Under the pieces are notes generated by a model that saw nothing but the letters and a program-made list of their open reading frames with translations, was not told the origin of the DNA and did not search any database. DNA of 64,000 nt. Source: Stenomitos rutilans HA7619-LM2 (GTDB taxonomy: Bacteria; Cyanobacteriota; Cyanobacteriia; Leptolyngbyales; Leptolyngbyaceae). The position numbers and the translations under genes are program-made. The stretch is taken from positions 62,001-126,000 of the forward strand of contig JAHHIE010000009.1 in the NCBI GenBank assembly GCA_019358945.1, given 5' to 3'. Below are positions 23,401-32,089 of this stretch, piece by piece; the stretch's first letter is position 1, and the number at the start of each line of letters is the position of its first letter.

Positions 23401-24900
23401 ATGAAAGTTTGTGAACCAGTTGAGCAACCCAAATTATCAGCACGCCCAGATTTTCCCATTAACCTGACTCAGCTTTACATCAATGGCGAATGGCGTGATT
23501 CAGCTAGCGGCAAAACCTTTGCGGCGATCGACCCCACCACTGAAGCTGAAATTGCCCAACTAGCAGAAGGCACTGTTGCAGATGTTGAATTGGCGGTTCA
23601 GGCTGCCGAGACTGCCTTTGTTGCCGCTTGGGGACAGATGAGTGGACATGAGCGGGGAGAAATTCTCTGGCGAGTGGGAGATTTGTTCCTTCACTATGGT
23701 GAAGAGCTTGCGTTTTTGCAAGCCAAAGAAATGGGGCGACTGTTTACCGATTCTATGACCGTAGACATTCCCCATCTTGCCAATATGTTTCACTATTACG
23801 CAGGTTGGGCAAGCAAAATCGAAGGTGCTGTCAAACAAGCTACAAAAGGGCTGCACACCTACACACTTCGAGAGCCACTGGGTGTAGTCGCTGCCATCAC
23901 ACCCTTCAACTTTCCGCTCATACTTTCCATCAGCAAGTTTGCGCCTGCTCTCGCTGCTGGAAATACCCTCATTCACAAACCGGCTTCGGCAACCCCCCTC
24001 TCTGCCTTGAAGGTCGCTCAAATCATGCAAGAGGCTGGCGTCCCAGCGGGTGTTTTCAATGTGGTGATGGGGCCAGGTGGTACGGTCGGCAATGCCCTAT
24101 CCACCCATCCGGGCATTGAAAAGGTGGCAATCACCGGATCGACTGCCAGCGGCATTCGCGTGATTAAAGATTCTGCCGACACGTTGAAGCATTTGACGAT
24201 GGAACTGGGTGGTAAAAGCGCCAACATTATTTTTGCCGATGCCGATTTGGATGCTGCGACACAAACCGCTTACGACGGCATGTTCTACAATAAAGGCGAA
24301 ATTTGCTATGCAGGTTCACGAATGTTGGTGGAACGGGCAGTGTACGACGAAGTGGTCGATCGCGTTCGTCAACGGGCATTAAAGACGAAACCGGGAGACC
24401 CCCTTGATCCAGGCAGTCAAATGGGGCCGATCGCCAACAAGAGCGAGTACGACAAAGTACTCAACTATATGCAGGTAGGTCAGCAAGATGGGGCGCGACT
24501 GGTCGCTGGCGGCAAAGCTGCCGATATCGGTACAGGCAAAGGGTATTTTGTCGAACCAACGGTATTTGCCGATGTTAATAGCGAGATGACGATCGCCCGC
24601 GAGGAAACCTTTGGTCCAATTCTTGCCATCATTCCCTTTGATGGGTTTGATCAAGCAATTCAGTTCGCTAACAGTAACCAATATGGATTAGCCTCTGGAG
24701 TGCATAGCCGCGATATTAAGAAAGCCCACAAAGCGGCAGCAGCGCTTAAAGCAGGCACAGTTTGGGTCAACACCTACGGGCACTTTGATCCATCGGCTCC
24801 CTTTGGTGGCTATAAAATGAGCGGCTATGGGCGTGAACAAGGTTGGGAAGCTCTGGAGTTCTATCTACAGACGAAAACTGTATGGGTTGATCTGTCCTAG
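23401..24900 (+). CDS. aldehyde dehydrogenase family protein
   Basis: A 499-residue NAD(P)+-dependent aldehyde dehydrogenase, oxidising aldehydes to acids. Full length for the family: oxyanion-hole Asn in ITPFNFP, general base Glu268 in MELGGKSA, nucleophile Cys302 in GEICYAGSR (the residue numbers coincide with the canonical ones), and the C-terminal APFGGYKMSGYGRE signature. The substrate cannot be read from the sequence; benzaldehyde, betaine-aldehyde or vanillin-type enzymes are all possible. It starts a co-directional run with the DJ-1/SMP-30 fusion 49 bases downstream. Confidence 0.95.
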   Translation: MKVCEPVEQPKLSARPDFPINLTQLYINGEWRDSASGKTFAAIDPTTEAEIAQLAEGTVADVELAVQAAETAFVAAWGQMSGHERGEILWRVGDLFLHYGEELAFLQAKEMGRLFTDSMTVDIPHLANMFHYYAGWASKIEGAVKQATKGLHTYTLREPLGVVAAITPFNFPLILSISKFAPALAAGNTLIHKPASATPLSALKVAQIMQEAGVPAGVFNVVMGPGGTVGNALSTHPGIEKVAITGSTASGIRVIKDSADTLKHLTMELGGKSANIIFADADLDAATQTAYDGMFYNKGEICYAGSRMLVERAVYDEVVDRVRQRALKTKPGDPLDPGSQMGPIANKSEYDKVLNYMQVGQQDGARLVAGGKAADIGTGKGYFVEPTVFADVNSEMTIAREETFGPILAIIPFDGFDQAIQFANSNQYGLASGVHSRDIKKAHKAAAALKAGTVWVNTYGHFDPSAPFGGYKMSGYGREQGWEALEFYLQTKTVWVDLS

Positions 24901-24949
24901 TCCTGGCGATGAGAACTGTATCCAGGGTAAAGCTCTATAGAGGAGTTAC

Positions 24950-26524
24950 ATGAAAAAGGTTTTGGTGGTAACGACCAGTCACGATCGCTTTGAAGGGGCA
25001 AATCCGCATCTAACAGGGGTATGGCTGGAGGAATTTGCCGTACCTTATATTGAGTTGCTCAAACACAATGTTGAGCTAACGGTTGCCAGTCCTAAAGGCG
25101 GTGCGATGCCTATTGATCCACGCAGTTTACCCACGCCAGAGCAGGAAGCAGAATGGCAGCCTGCGATCACAGCCGCCACACAGACATTCAAACTAGCTGA
25201 GATAAAGTCGGAGGACTTTGACGCTATTTTTATACCGGGGGGGCATGGTCCCATGTTTGACTTGCCCAATGATCCTGACTTACAGCGATTGCTGCCTGAG
25301 TTTCAGCAAGCGGGGAAATTGATCGCTTCGATCTGTCACGGGCCGGTTGGATTAGTGGGTGCAGTGCTGGCAGATGGCACTCCCCTGGTGAAAGGGAAAA
25401 TTTTGACCTCCTACACTTACTCGGAAGAGGTAGCAGCGAAACTGGATCAGGAAGTGCCGTTTATCTTAGAACACCGTCTACAGGAGTTAGGTGCAACATT
25501 CATCACAGGTGAAAATAAAGCCGATCACGTTGAGCGGGATGGACAACTGATTACAGGGCAGAATCCCAACTCTAGCGCCAGCATTGCCCAAGCGATCGTC
25601 GCGGCTCTCACTGACCAACTTCCACCCATTTTTACGCAGACGACCGAGGCGATCGTCCCTGCCCAAATTACGGCGGAGTTTCCGGTCAATACGTTTCTAG
25701 AAAATATTGCGGTTGATCAGCAGGGCGATCTGTTTGTCACAAGCTACGAGGAAGGCAAAATCTATCGCGTCACGCCAACAGGCGGTGTTGCTGACTATGC
25801 CACTATTGGCGGCAATTTAGCCGGAATTGCGTTTGAACCTCAAGGCAGTTTGCTGGTCGCTGGCACCAGTGTCGATCAAGTTCAAACTGTTTATCGGATT
25901 GATCAAACTGGTGCAATTGCCACACTCCTAACGCTCCCTGACGCGGTTTTTCTCAACGGCATGACTTACTTGAGGGACGATCGCTATCTAATTGCCGATT
26001 CCTTTAAAGGCGCAATTTGGGAGATTGATGCTGCTAAGAAAACGGCTCAAATTTGGTTGCAGCATGAACGGCTTGCCCCGTCAGAGTCTAAGTTTCCACC
26101 CTTTCCAGCCGCCAACGGTCTTAAGGTTTATCACAATACTCTCTATGTCTCTAATACGCAACGTCAACAGCTGATCCGCATTCCACTGCACAGCGATGGG
26201 ACTGCCGGATTACTCGAAGTTTTCCTAACAAATGTCAACCTGGATGATTTTGCTTTCGATGTTCAGGGCAATCTCTATGCGGCAACCCACGTTTACAACA
26301 GCGTGGTGCGAATTTCGCCGGATGGGCAAGTGACCGCGATCGCCAAAGCCGAACAGGGCATGACAGGCAGCACCGCGATCGCCTTCGGTCATACCGCCGC
26401 AGACAACCAGGCCCTTTATGTGACGACCAATGGGGGTATGAGCTTGCCACCTGTTGATGGGGTGCAAGCTGGCAAAGTGGTGCGGCTTGATGTGGGCATC
26501 GCAGGACAAAAGCTCATCGCTTAA
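24950..26524 (+). CDS. DJ-1/PfpI-type domain fused to SMP-30/NHL-type beta-propeller
   Basis: A 524-residue fusion. Residues 1-225 form a DJ-1/PfpI (Hsp31-like) class-I glutamine-amidotransferase-fold domain: FIPGGHGPMFDLP (about 94-106) and nucleophile elbow ASICHGPVG with Cys129-His130. Family members act as glyoxalase III or chaperones on reactive carbonyls. Residues about 240-524 form a beta-propeller of SMP-30/gluconolactonase type (NTFLENIAVDQQGDLFVTSYEEGKIYRVTP, LAGIAFEPQGSLLVAG, DDFAFDVQGNLYAATHVYNSVVRISPDG), often a lactonase. GAGGAG lies 6 bases before the ATG. The two halves could be sequential activities on one substrate. Confidence 0.88.
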   Translation: MKKVLVVTTSHDRFEGANPHLTGVWLEEFAVPYIELLKHNVELTVASPKGGAMPIDPRSLPTPEQEAEWQPAITAATQTFKLAEIKSEDFDAIFIPGGHGPMFDLPNDPDLQRLLPEFQQAGKLIASICHGPVGLVGAVLADGTPLVKGKILTSYTYSEEVAAKLDQEVPFILEHRLQELGATFITGENKADHVERDGQLITGQNPNSSASIAQAIVAALTDQLPPIFTQTTEAIVPAQITAEFPVNTFLENIAVDQQGDLFVTSYEEGKIYRVTPTGGVADYATIGGNLAGIAFEPQGSLLVAGTSVDQVQTVYRIDQTGAIATLLTLPDAVFLNGMTYLRDDRYLIADSFKGAIWEIDAAKKTAQIWLQHERLAPSESKFPPFPAANGLKVYHNTLYVSNTQRQQLIRIPLHSDGTAGLLEVFLTNVNLDDFAFDVQGNLYAATHVYNSVVRISPDGQVTAIAKAEQGMTGSTAIAFGHTAADNQALYVTTNGGMSLPPVDGVQAGKVVRLDVGIAGQKLIA

Positions 26525-26567
26525 ATTGAATGATTTTCACCAAGACTACAATTCCGGTAAATACACG

Positions 26568-26909
26568 ATGCGCTACATGATTCTCTGCAAACTGAAGCGA
26601 GACAGTGATGAATCCAGAAAGACATTGCGGCTAAAGCATCTGGAATACATTCAGGCGAACTATGAGAAGATTGCCTTTGGAGGTCCAACCCTAGATGAGG
26701 ACGGCATCCCAGAGATGATGATTCTGGTTGTTGCAGTGAGCGACCCCACTGAAGCCAGACACTTCATTGATGCAGAACCTTATTACGCATCGGGTAGAGT
26801 TTTTGACTCAATAGAGATTCGTCGCTGGGCACAAGTGATGCCAGAATTGCATACAAATGCTTTGGCATCGGAGATTGAAAAGGAAAAAGCCAAAACTACC
26901 CAGGCTTAA
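26568..26909 (+). CDS. YciI-like (YCII domain) protein
   Basis: A 113-residue protein with a YCII-related ferredoxin-like fold: MRYMILCKLKRDSD at the start, RLKHLEYIQANYEKIAFGGPTLDEDG (about 22-47), ILVVAVSDPTEARHFIDAEPYYASGRVFDSIEIRRW (about 53-88). The His in the HLEYI stretch corresponds to the conserved YciI histidine. Members are small dehydratase-like or stand-alone subunits often found with oxidoreductases. ATG 26568 is chosen because the family motif begins there. It lies 43 bases after the fusion gene. Confidence 0.88.
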   Translation: MRYMILCKLKRDSDESRKTLRLKHLEYIQANYEKIAFGGPTLDEDGIPEMMILVVAVSDPTEARHFIDAEPYYASGRVFDSIEIRRWAQVMPELHTNALASEIEKEKAKTTQA

Positions 26910-26946
26910 AGAATGCTCAATCGATCCAATAAATCATTTAGACACT

Positions 26947-27669
26947 ATGAACTTACAAGATAAAGTGGCTGTTATTACAGGTGCTAGCAGCGGCATTGGT
27001 GCTGCTATTGCGACCAATCTAGATGCGGCAGGGATGAAGTTAGTATTGACGGCGCGATCGCAGCAAAAGCTCACTGAGCTGGCGAGCAAATTGCAAAAGG
27101 CGGTGATTTTACCCGGTGAAATCACCGATCCAGCGTTGCCTCAACAGCTTTTAGACAAAGCGCTCGCTGAATTCGGTCAGTTAGATGCAGTTATCAACAA
27201 TGCTGGCGTTATGCATATGATGTCGATCGAAGAGGCTGACATCGAAGCTCTCTGCACCATGATTCGCGTCAACTTTGAAGCTGTTGTTCGCATCAGCTAT
27301 GCCATGTTGCCATACTTGAAACAGCAGGGCAGTGGGTTCATCGTCAACATATCTAGTATTTCTGGATTAAAAACCACTCCCATGACGGGTGTTTATGATG
27401 GCACAAAACACGCCCTCGAAGCTTTTACAGATTCGTTGCGAATGGAACTGGCGGGTTCTGGTGTAGGAGTCGCAACCGTCGAACCTGGAGCCGTCGCCAC
27501 TAATCTGTATGAGTCTTGGCGGGATCGGGGCAAACAAGGCTTTGATGAAATCGTGCCAGATCCTCTCAAGAGTGAAGATGTTGCTCGGTGTGTGCGGTTT
27601 ATTCTGGAACAACCCAATGGAGTCCTTGTCCCTCGGTTATTTGTTGTTCCGGCCACCTCTCCGGTTTAA
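26947..27669 (+). CDS. short-chain dehydrogenase/reductase
   Basis: A 240-residue classical SDR: cofactor motif TGASSGIGAAIA (about 13-24), NNAGVMH (about 85-91), catalytic Ser in NISSISG and Tyr-Asp-Gly-Thr-Lys (YxxxK) in the segment after it. It most resembles YdfG/serine-type 3-hydroxy-acid or clavaldehyde dehydrogenases, NADP-preferring in general. ATG 26947 places the cofactor motif at the usual depth; the frame is open 30 codons upstream but overlaps the YciI-like gene. Part of the AraC-ALDH run. Confidence 0.92.
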   Translation: MNLQDKVAVITGASSGIGAAIATNLDAAGMKLVLTARSQQKLTELASKLQKAVILPGEITDPALPQQLLDKALAEFGQLDAVINNAGVMHMMSIEEADIEALCTMIRVNFEAVVRISYAMLPYLKQQGSGFIVNISSISGLKTTPMTGVYDGTKHALEAFTDSLRMELAGSGVGVATVEPGAVATNLYESWRDRGKQGFDEIVPDPLKSEDVARCVRFILEQPNGVLVPRLFVVPATSPV

Positions 27670-27757
27670 GCCCTTAGGAAAACTGTCAGGCTTATGGCTT
27701 TGCAAATAAACCACAGGTTCAACTCTTCTCACTAACGCTAAAGCTAAAAGGAACTCT

Positions 27758-28387
27758 ATGAACATCGGTATTATTGGCGCAGGCAACATGGGTAGCGGCT
27801 TGGGTAAAATCTGGGCACAGAACGGGCATCAGGTGATGTTTAGCTACTCCCGCGACATCTCGAAGTTGGAGAAAGTTGCCCAAGCGATCGGTAGCAATGC
27901 CAGTGTTGGCACACCCGCTGAAGCCGTTCAGTTTGCTGATGTAGTTGTATTATCGGTGCCCTACGGTTCAGTTGAAGATGCCCTCAACGCAGCCGGTTCA
28001 CTCAATGGCAAAATTCTTTTCAGTATTGTCAATGCGCTGTTGCCCGATATGAGCGGCATGGCAGCTGGAACCACTACATCAGCCGCCGAGGAAATTGCTA
28101 AACTGGCGACCAATGCCCATGTCGTTGAAGCGTTACCCGTGTTTGCTGAAGTTCTCAATTCTGAGTCACGCCGCTTTGGCGATCAGCAAGCGACCGTATT
28201 CTACACAGGTGACGACGAGCCGTCAAAACAGGTTGTAGCAAACCTGTTGCGCGAAACGGATGTTGAGCTAGTTGATGCTGGGTCGCTGAAGAACTCGCGC
28301 TATGTTGAACCCGCCATGATGCTCTTGATTCAACTGGCGTATACTCAGCAACTTGGACAAGTTGGCTTTAAGCTGCTGCGACGCTGA
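27758..28387 (+). CDS. NADPH-dependent F420-reductase-type NAD(P)-binding protein
   Basis: A 209-residue Rossmann protein beginning MNIGIIGAGNMGSGLGKIWA, with GxGxxG followed by a basic Ser-Arg pair (FSYSRD) that suggests NADP(H). The length and the VVLSVPYGSVEDALNAAGSL and LVDAGSLKNSRYVEPAMMLLIQLAY segments fit the short F420:NADP oxidoreductase / ProC-like family common in bacteria lacking F420. The substrate is unknown. AAAGGAAC precedes the ATG. It is the last gene of the redox run; the gap after it is filled with repeats. Confidence 0.85.
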   Translation: MNIGIIGAGNMGSGLGKIWAQNGHQVMFSYSRDISKLEKVAQAIGSNASVGTPAEAVQFADVVVLSVPYGSVEDALNAAGSLNGKILFSIVNALLPDMSGMAAGTTTSAAEEIAKLATNAHVVEALPVFAEVLNSESRRFGDQQATVFYTGDDEPSKQVVANLLRETDVELVDAGSLKNSRYVEPAMMLLIQLAYTQQLGQVGFKLLRR

Positions 28388-28439
28388 GATACGATCGCCA
28401 GCTAGGGACGAGAGTTGATTGAAGTGTGATCTTGGGTAC

Positions 28440-28459
28440 GGGCGCACGGCCGTGCGCCC
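28440..28459. repeat. 20-bp GC-rich palindrome, copy 1
   Basis: GGGCGCACGGCCGTGCGCCC, a perfect palindrome flanked by GGTAC/CCTTAC. The same palindrome with similar flanks (GGTAA/CCTAC) recurs at 38975-38994. It can fold into a very stable hairpin and looks like a small dispersed repeat. Confidence 0.7.
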
Positions 28460-28570
28460 CTTACAGAAAACCTCACTTATCGAAGTTATTTAATTCGCGA
28501 TCCTAACAACCGCGGGCGTTGGTGAACGGAGGGTCTGAATCATTGCGGCACAGGCATATCTCCAAACGTG

Positions 28571-28672
28571 ATACCGATTTAAAGAATGATGACTACAGAT
28601 CAATTGCTGGGTAGGGTCAAGGCAATGCCTTGACCCTACAAGGTGTGCCGCATTTTCAATTTAATTTGGTAT
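28571..28672 (+). repeat. 102-bp ATACCRATTT element, copy 2
   Basis: Same length and ends as the copy at 16644 (ATACCGATTTAAAGAATGA to TTTGGTAT), with a few substitutions in the central inverted repeat (TAGGGTCAAGGC/GCCTTGACCCTA) that are compensatory on both arms, so base pairing is kept. Confidence 0.8.
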
Positions 28673-28742
28673 GAGATAGTGCAAAAGCAAGCTGAGCCAA
28701 TGCCTTTTGAGCCGTGTGACAGGGTTTTTCATGCTTTGACTC

Positions 28743-28910
28743 TAGGGCGTGTTTTAAAACCCTCGAAAGCCTCCCACCCCCAATTCTGGGGGCTTCCAAA
28801 CAGGCTTCAAAGTCCCCCAAGCTTGGGGGACTTTGAAGCCCTTTGGGCATACAAGAAAAGGGGGCAGAAGCTTCAGCAACGAAGCGATTAGGAGTTTTAC
28901 AACACAGCCT
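28743..28910 (+). repeat. palindromic repeat block shared with 33326-33490
   Basis: Starts TAGGGCGTGTTTTAAAACCC and contains the inverted repeat TTCAAAGTCCCCCAAGC/TTGGGGGACTTTGAA and GGCATACAAGAAAAGGGGGC. The block at 33326-33490 has the same order of pieces with about 10-15 % differences. It shares modules with the TAGGACTTACGCA-bounded elements but lacks their ends here. Confidence 0.6.
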
Positions 28911-29081
28911 AGCGGCCCATCTCTAATCCCATTTCTCTTTAATTGAGCTACAGATGATGCACTTCAACCAGCGATGCTACGCAGGTTCGATCGCTCAAAA
29001 CTCTCTAGCAACGCGGCGTAAAGCGCTACTCAAAACTGAGAACTGGTATAACTTTGGATCTCCCTGCCCTTTTCACTCTGC

Positions 29082-29786
29082 TTAAGTCCTATGCTTTCTA
29101 GACATTTGGGTAAGCCAGATACCATCTACCTGGTAAAACTCTCCCCGCTGCTCAATGGTAAACCCGCCCAGCAAGAGTGCAAGCCAAAGTTGAATGAGCG
29201 GCATCTGGAGCGATCGCTGTAGTTCTGGCAGCGAGACTGCCTGGTGGTGATGTGCTTGTTGCCATTGACCAATGGCGTCTATCCAGGCTGTGACATCTTC
29301 GTCGTGGGCGATTGCGAGTGCTTCTTGCTGTGCTTGCTTCTGATCAACCTGCTCTAAAAACGCTAAGAGGTTGTCTTTCTCAACGGTGCCGATCACAGAA
29401 TTGGACGACTGCGATGTTTGGTGTTTCAACGGCGAATCCCCTAAAACTGCTTCCAGATTGAGCGACATCGTGTGTCGCAAAACCTCCTGAAGCATGGCCG
29501 TTGTTAAAACTGGTTCAGCCTGGACAGGATTGTGTTTTTCTTCCCAATCCTCTAATAATTGATCGGCACGAGCCGCCAGGATGCCAGTGAGTTGAGCCAA
29601 AAGATCGCCTGCTAGCTTCAGATGCAAGTGTGGCGGCAGGAGGTTTAGCAAGTCGTCAAAGTCGCTTAGCAGTTGACGCAGATTGGCAGAGCGAGGGGAC
29701 GCGATCGCGGCTTGCACTGCCAGGTCTAGGTTGCGTTTTGGCTGTTCTGCCTGTATCTTGGCGCTTTGCTGCGAAGAAATTTCCAT
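29082..29786 (-). CDS. hypothetical plasmid-region protein
   Basis: A 234-residue soluble protein, mostly helical, that was not recognised. It has a Leu-rich segment FDDLLNLLPPHLHLKLAGDLLAQLTGILAARADQLLEDWEE (about 44-84) and a C-terminal part resembling a winged-helix end (SLPELQRSLQMPLIQLWLALLLGG, then FTIEQRGEFYQVDGIWL). It starts 3 bases after the stop of the RHH-like gene upstream, so the two form an operon near parAB. Confidence 0.65.
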   Translation of the reverse strand: MEISSQQSAKIQAEQPKRNLDLAVQAAIASPRSANLRQLLSDFDDLLNLLPPHLHLKLAGDLLAQLTGILAARADQLLEDWEEKHNPVQAEPVLTTAMLQEVLRHTMSLNLEAVLGDSPLKHQTSQSSNSVIGTVEKDNLLAFLEQVDQKQAQQEALAIAHDEDVTAWIDAIGQWQQAHHHQAVSLPELQRSLQMPLIQLWLALLLGGFTIEQRGEFYQVDGIWLTQMSRKHRT

Positions 29787-29789
29787 GAG

Positions 29790-30116
29790 TCAGACGCTTA
29801 CCAGCCCAATCCGGCAGGCTGAGTGATGGCTTGCTGAGTCTAGTTTGCTTTCCGTAGTGGCACTCCAAGTCTCTTCCAGATACTCTAAACGAGCCTCCCT
29901 TTTGGCATCGGCTTGGAGTTGGCTCGAATCGAGATTGGCAAAAGTTGGCGCTGCTAAATCCAAAAAACGGGTGATCGCCCACTCTACAACCTGAGTCTCA
30001 CTCAGCCCTGTACGGGCGGCATCGTCTGGCAAGACGGCTGCAACGTGCTCAGGCAAAAACTTCAAGCTGCCTGTATTGAGCGTTGAGGAGCATCCGGGTG
30101 CTGAGCGTGCACTCAT
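29790..30116 (-). CDS. small protein with ribbon-helix-helix-like segment
   Basis: A 108-residue protein. Residues about 17-52 (SLKFLPEHVAAVLPDDAART, then GLSETQVVEWAITRFLDLAA) look like a ribbon-helix-helix DNA-binding fold: a beta strand, a helix, a Gly-Leu-Ser turn and a second helix. Small RHH proteins often accompany partition or toxin-antitoxin loci. It is followed after 3 bases by the gene at 29082-29786. The RHH call is by eye and unconfirmed. Confidence 0.6.
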   Translation of the reverse strand: MSARSAPGCSSTLNTGSLKFLPEHVAAVLPDDAARTGLSETQVVEWAITRFLDLAAPTFANLDSSQLQADAKREARLEYLEETWSATTESKLDSASHHSACRIGLVSV

Positions 30117-30205
30117 GGCTAAGACCCCAGTGAAGGACTGTACTGATTATAAGATGGCTGAAAAACAAAAATTACCTGGCCTACACTGGGCGCTTGATCA
30201 GATCA

Positions 30206-30928
30206 TCATCGGTCATCTTTCAATGGGCATGAGGGAATAGGGCAGTGCTGCACTGGCCTTTCTTTGATGACATCCTCGAAGCGAGTGACAGCAAACCGTT
30301 GGTGCAGGTCGCTCAAAAGTGCCTTGATGTAGTCGGATACTTTGTCTGCTCTCATGCCCATGCAATGTATAGGTTTGACTTCCATGATTTTTTCATCACC
30401 TTGCCAAACCTCTGCCGCTACCGCATGTACAGGTGTATCGGCAGCTTGGCGATACAGAACCAGGATGGCAGCTGGCGCAGTTGGTCGTAGCGGTGGTTCA
30501 ACTTCAATGATTGCAGACGGTTGATGGGCAACAGGCAAGGCAAGCTTTCTGTGCCTTTGCGGTTTGCGGCTTTTGTCATCCCAGTGACGGTACTGGGACT
30601 GTTCCAGCGTCCAGATTTGGGTTTTGAGGTGCTCGATCTGCCGTTCGAGCTGCTGCACTTGCTTACCACGATCGCACGCTGCCTCGTAATGAGCGATTTG
30701 TTCCACTGGAATGTAAAGGCTCTTCTTCCCATTGGGAAGGAGCTTGCCTCTGCCAGCCCGAAGCCGTGCATATTTGCAGTCTTCTTTAGCTGCCTTGGAA
30801 GCCGATCCGCCTGCTGGCGATCGCTCAAGGCGGACTCCGATGAGATAATCTCCAGCTCCCTTTAAAGTTTCCATCTCTGCTTCTAAAGAGGACAACTGGT
30901 GCTGTAAGGCTTCATTTGAGGACGGCAT
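30206..30928 (-). CDS. coiled-coil protein, related to 35441-36025
   Basis: About 240 residues, not a recognised family. Two coiled coils: residues about 5-25 and 85-115 (KQVQQLERQIEHLKTQIWTLEQ). Between them is a conserved module CKYARLRAGRGKLLPNGKKS and a following IPVEQIAHYEAACDRGKQ. The protein at 35441-36025 carries the same order CKYWQVR...NGKTLKHLKAHEVEAYSAAIARG then LKQIDRQIEKLQKQ, so the two are paralogues. The start at 30928 is preferred because an inverted repeat (30932-30973) overlaps the codons of the upstream ATG at 30943. It lies downstream of parB on the same strand, about 85 bases apart. Confidence 0.65.
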   Translation of the reverse strand: MPSSNEALQHQLSSLEAEMETLKGAGDYLIGVRLERSPAGGSASKAAKEDCKYARLRAGRGKLLPNGKKSLYIPVEQIAHYEAACDRGKQVQQLERQIEHLKTQIWTLEQSQYRHWDDKSRKPQRHRKLALPVAHQPSAIIEVEPPLRPTAPAAILVLYRQAADTPVHAVAAEVWQGDEKIMEVKPIHCMGMRADKVSDYIKALLSDLHQRFAVTRFEDVIKERPVQHCPIPSCPLKDDR

Positions 30929-30931
30929 AAG

Positions 30932-30973
30932 TATTCGTGTCACAAATTGCTTTCACTATATGTAACACGAATA
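30932..30973. promoter_or_regulatory. TATTCGTGT inverted repeat, candidate operator
   Basis: TATTCGTGTCAC (30932-30943) and GTAACACGAATA (30962-30973) form a 12-bp inverted repeat with one mismatch, centres 30 bases apart, directly before the coiled-coil gene. A similar ATTCGTA/TACGAAT pair precedes its paralogue at 35441. Confidence 0.5.
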
Positions 30974-31026
30974 CCTGCTCAAACATGAGATCCGAGCTAG
31001 AAGTACCGGGCTTGGTCATCGTTTAA

Positions 31027-32085
31027 TCATTCCAGCCCTGATAGCTCTGTTCGCTTGGTCTGCAAAAATTTCTCCATGCGTTCCAGGGTCATCAGTAAGT
31101 TTTGGTGTTCTACTGGAGACATCTTATTGGCCTTTTGAAAGTTAACTGCCTGGATGCGAGCCTCAATCTTTTCTAACCCAGCGATGATGGGATGTGCTTT
31201 TGTTTGAGGCGATAGAGTCTGCTCAGGGTTTGCTACGAGTTGCTTGATTTGAGTTTTGAGGGTTTCTACGCTCCAGCCCTCTTCTATAGTCAATTTCAGC
31301 AATCGTTCTCTACACTTTTCATCCTCCACTTGCGCGATCGCTAAAGCCTTCGTATACGCAAGTTGCCCTGTGTTATACATCGCTAACACGTCTTCAGGCA
31401 AATTTAGTAGCCTTAGCCTCACTGAGACAAACGATTGCCAGGAAATGTCAGGTGCAACTTCTCTAAAGACATGTTGAATTGCCTGTTCCTGGTCTGAGGG
31501 AATCGGCGCTGCTTTTGCTTCCGCTGCATTCTTCATTTGGTACAGCAGCTTGATCACTTCAGTTTCATTGAGTTCGAGCGTGAGTGATAGCAAGTAGAGT
31601 AGTTCCTTCGTATCATCAAGCTCATTAAGGTTGCGACGGCGAGCATTCTCAATTCTCGATAGTTTGACGGCTGTAACATCATCAGTTTCAACAATATCGA
31701 CCTTGATCGTGCTCAATCCAGCCTCGATCGCGGCTTCTAAACGTGACTCCCCAGCAATTAAACGTACTGAGCTATCCGTGAGCCGCTGCACCCAAATTGA
31801 GCCGCGAAACCCGTAAAGCCGGATCGATTCTACTAGCTCCGCATGAGCTACAGGATCTTTTTCGCGTCGTGACTGATAAGGGCGACGCTTGATCTGAGCA
31901 ATAGGAATTTCAATCCCTTCTCTGATCGACTGGCTTCCTACTGCTCGCTCTAGTTTTTGGCGGAGTTGCTCTCGCTCTGCTTCTAAGGTCTCTACCTTTT
32001 TTTTGAGTTCTGCTTGAACATTCAGAGATTTTTGACTACTAGACAAAAATTCTCTGGCGCTTGGTCTTTGAACTGGCATTGGCAT
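31027..32085 (-). CDS. parB: ParB/RepB-type partition protein
   Basis: A 352-residue ParB-family centromere-binding protein for plasmid segregation. The N-terminus has a coiled coil (about 25-50, ELKKKVETLEAEREQLRQKL). The ParB core follows: IAQIKRRPYQSRRE (about 63-76), ELVESIRLYGFRGSIWVQ, the CTPase-type motif RLIAGESRLEAAIEAG (about 105-120) and RIENARRRNLNELDD (about 140-154), then an HTH region and a C-terminal helical part. It starts 4 bases after the parA stop, so the two are one operon. Confidence 0.93.
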   Translation of the reverse strand: MPMPVQRPSAREFLSSSQKSLNVQAELKKKVETLEAEREQLRQKLERAVGSQSIREGIEIPIAQIKRRPYQSRREKDPVAHAELVESIRLYGFRGSIWVQRLTDSSVRLIAGESRLEAAIEAGLSTIKVDIVETDDVTAVKLSRIENARRRNLNELDDTKELLYLLSLTLELNETEVIKLLYQMKNAAEAKAAPIPSDQEQAIQHVFREVAPDISWQSFVSVRLRLLNLPEDVLAMYNTGQLAYTKALAIAQVEDEKCRERLLKLTIEEGWSVETLKTQIKQLVANPEQTLSPQTKAHPIIAGLEKIEARIQAVNFQKANKMSPVEHQNLLMTLERMEKFLQTKRTELSGLE

Positions 32086-32089
32086 TCCT

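Larger units (their letters stand above)
28388..29081. other. repeat-filled intergenic region
   Basis: About 690 bases without a gene. In order: the GC-rich palindrome (28440-28459), a 102-bp element (28571-28672), a palindromic block shared with 33326-33490 (28743-28910), then 170 bases of unremarkable sequence before the convergent gene ending at 29082. Short open frames inside the repeats are not considered genes. Confidence 0.7.

Noticed and set aside
28643-28891. 82-codon plus-strand open frame across repeats.
   Set aside because: It is made of two repeat elements and carries no protein features.
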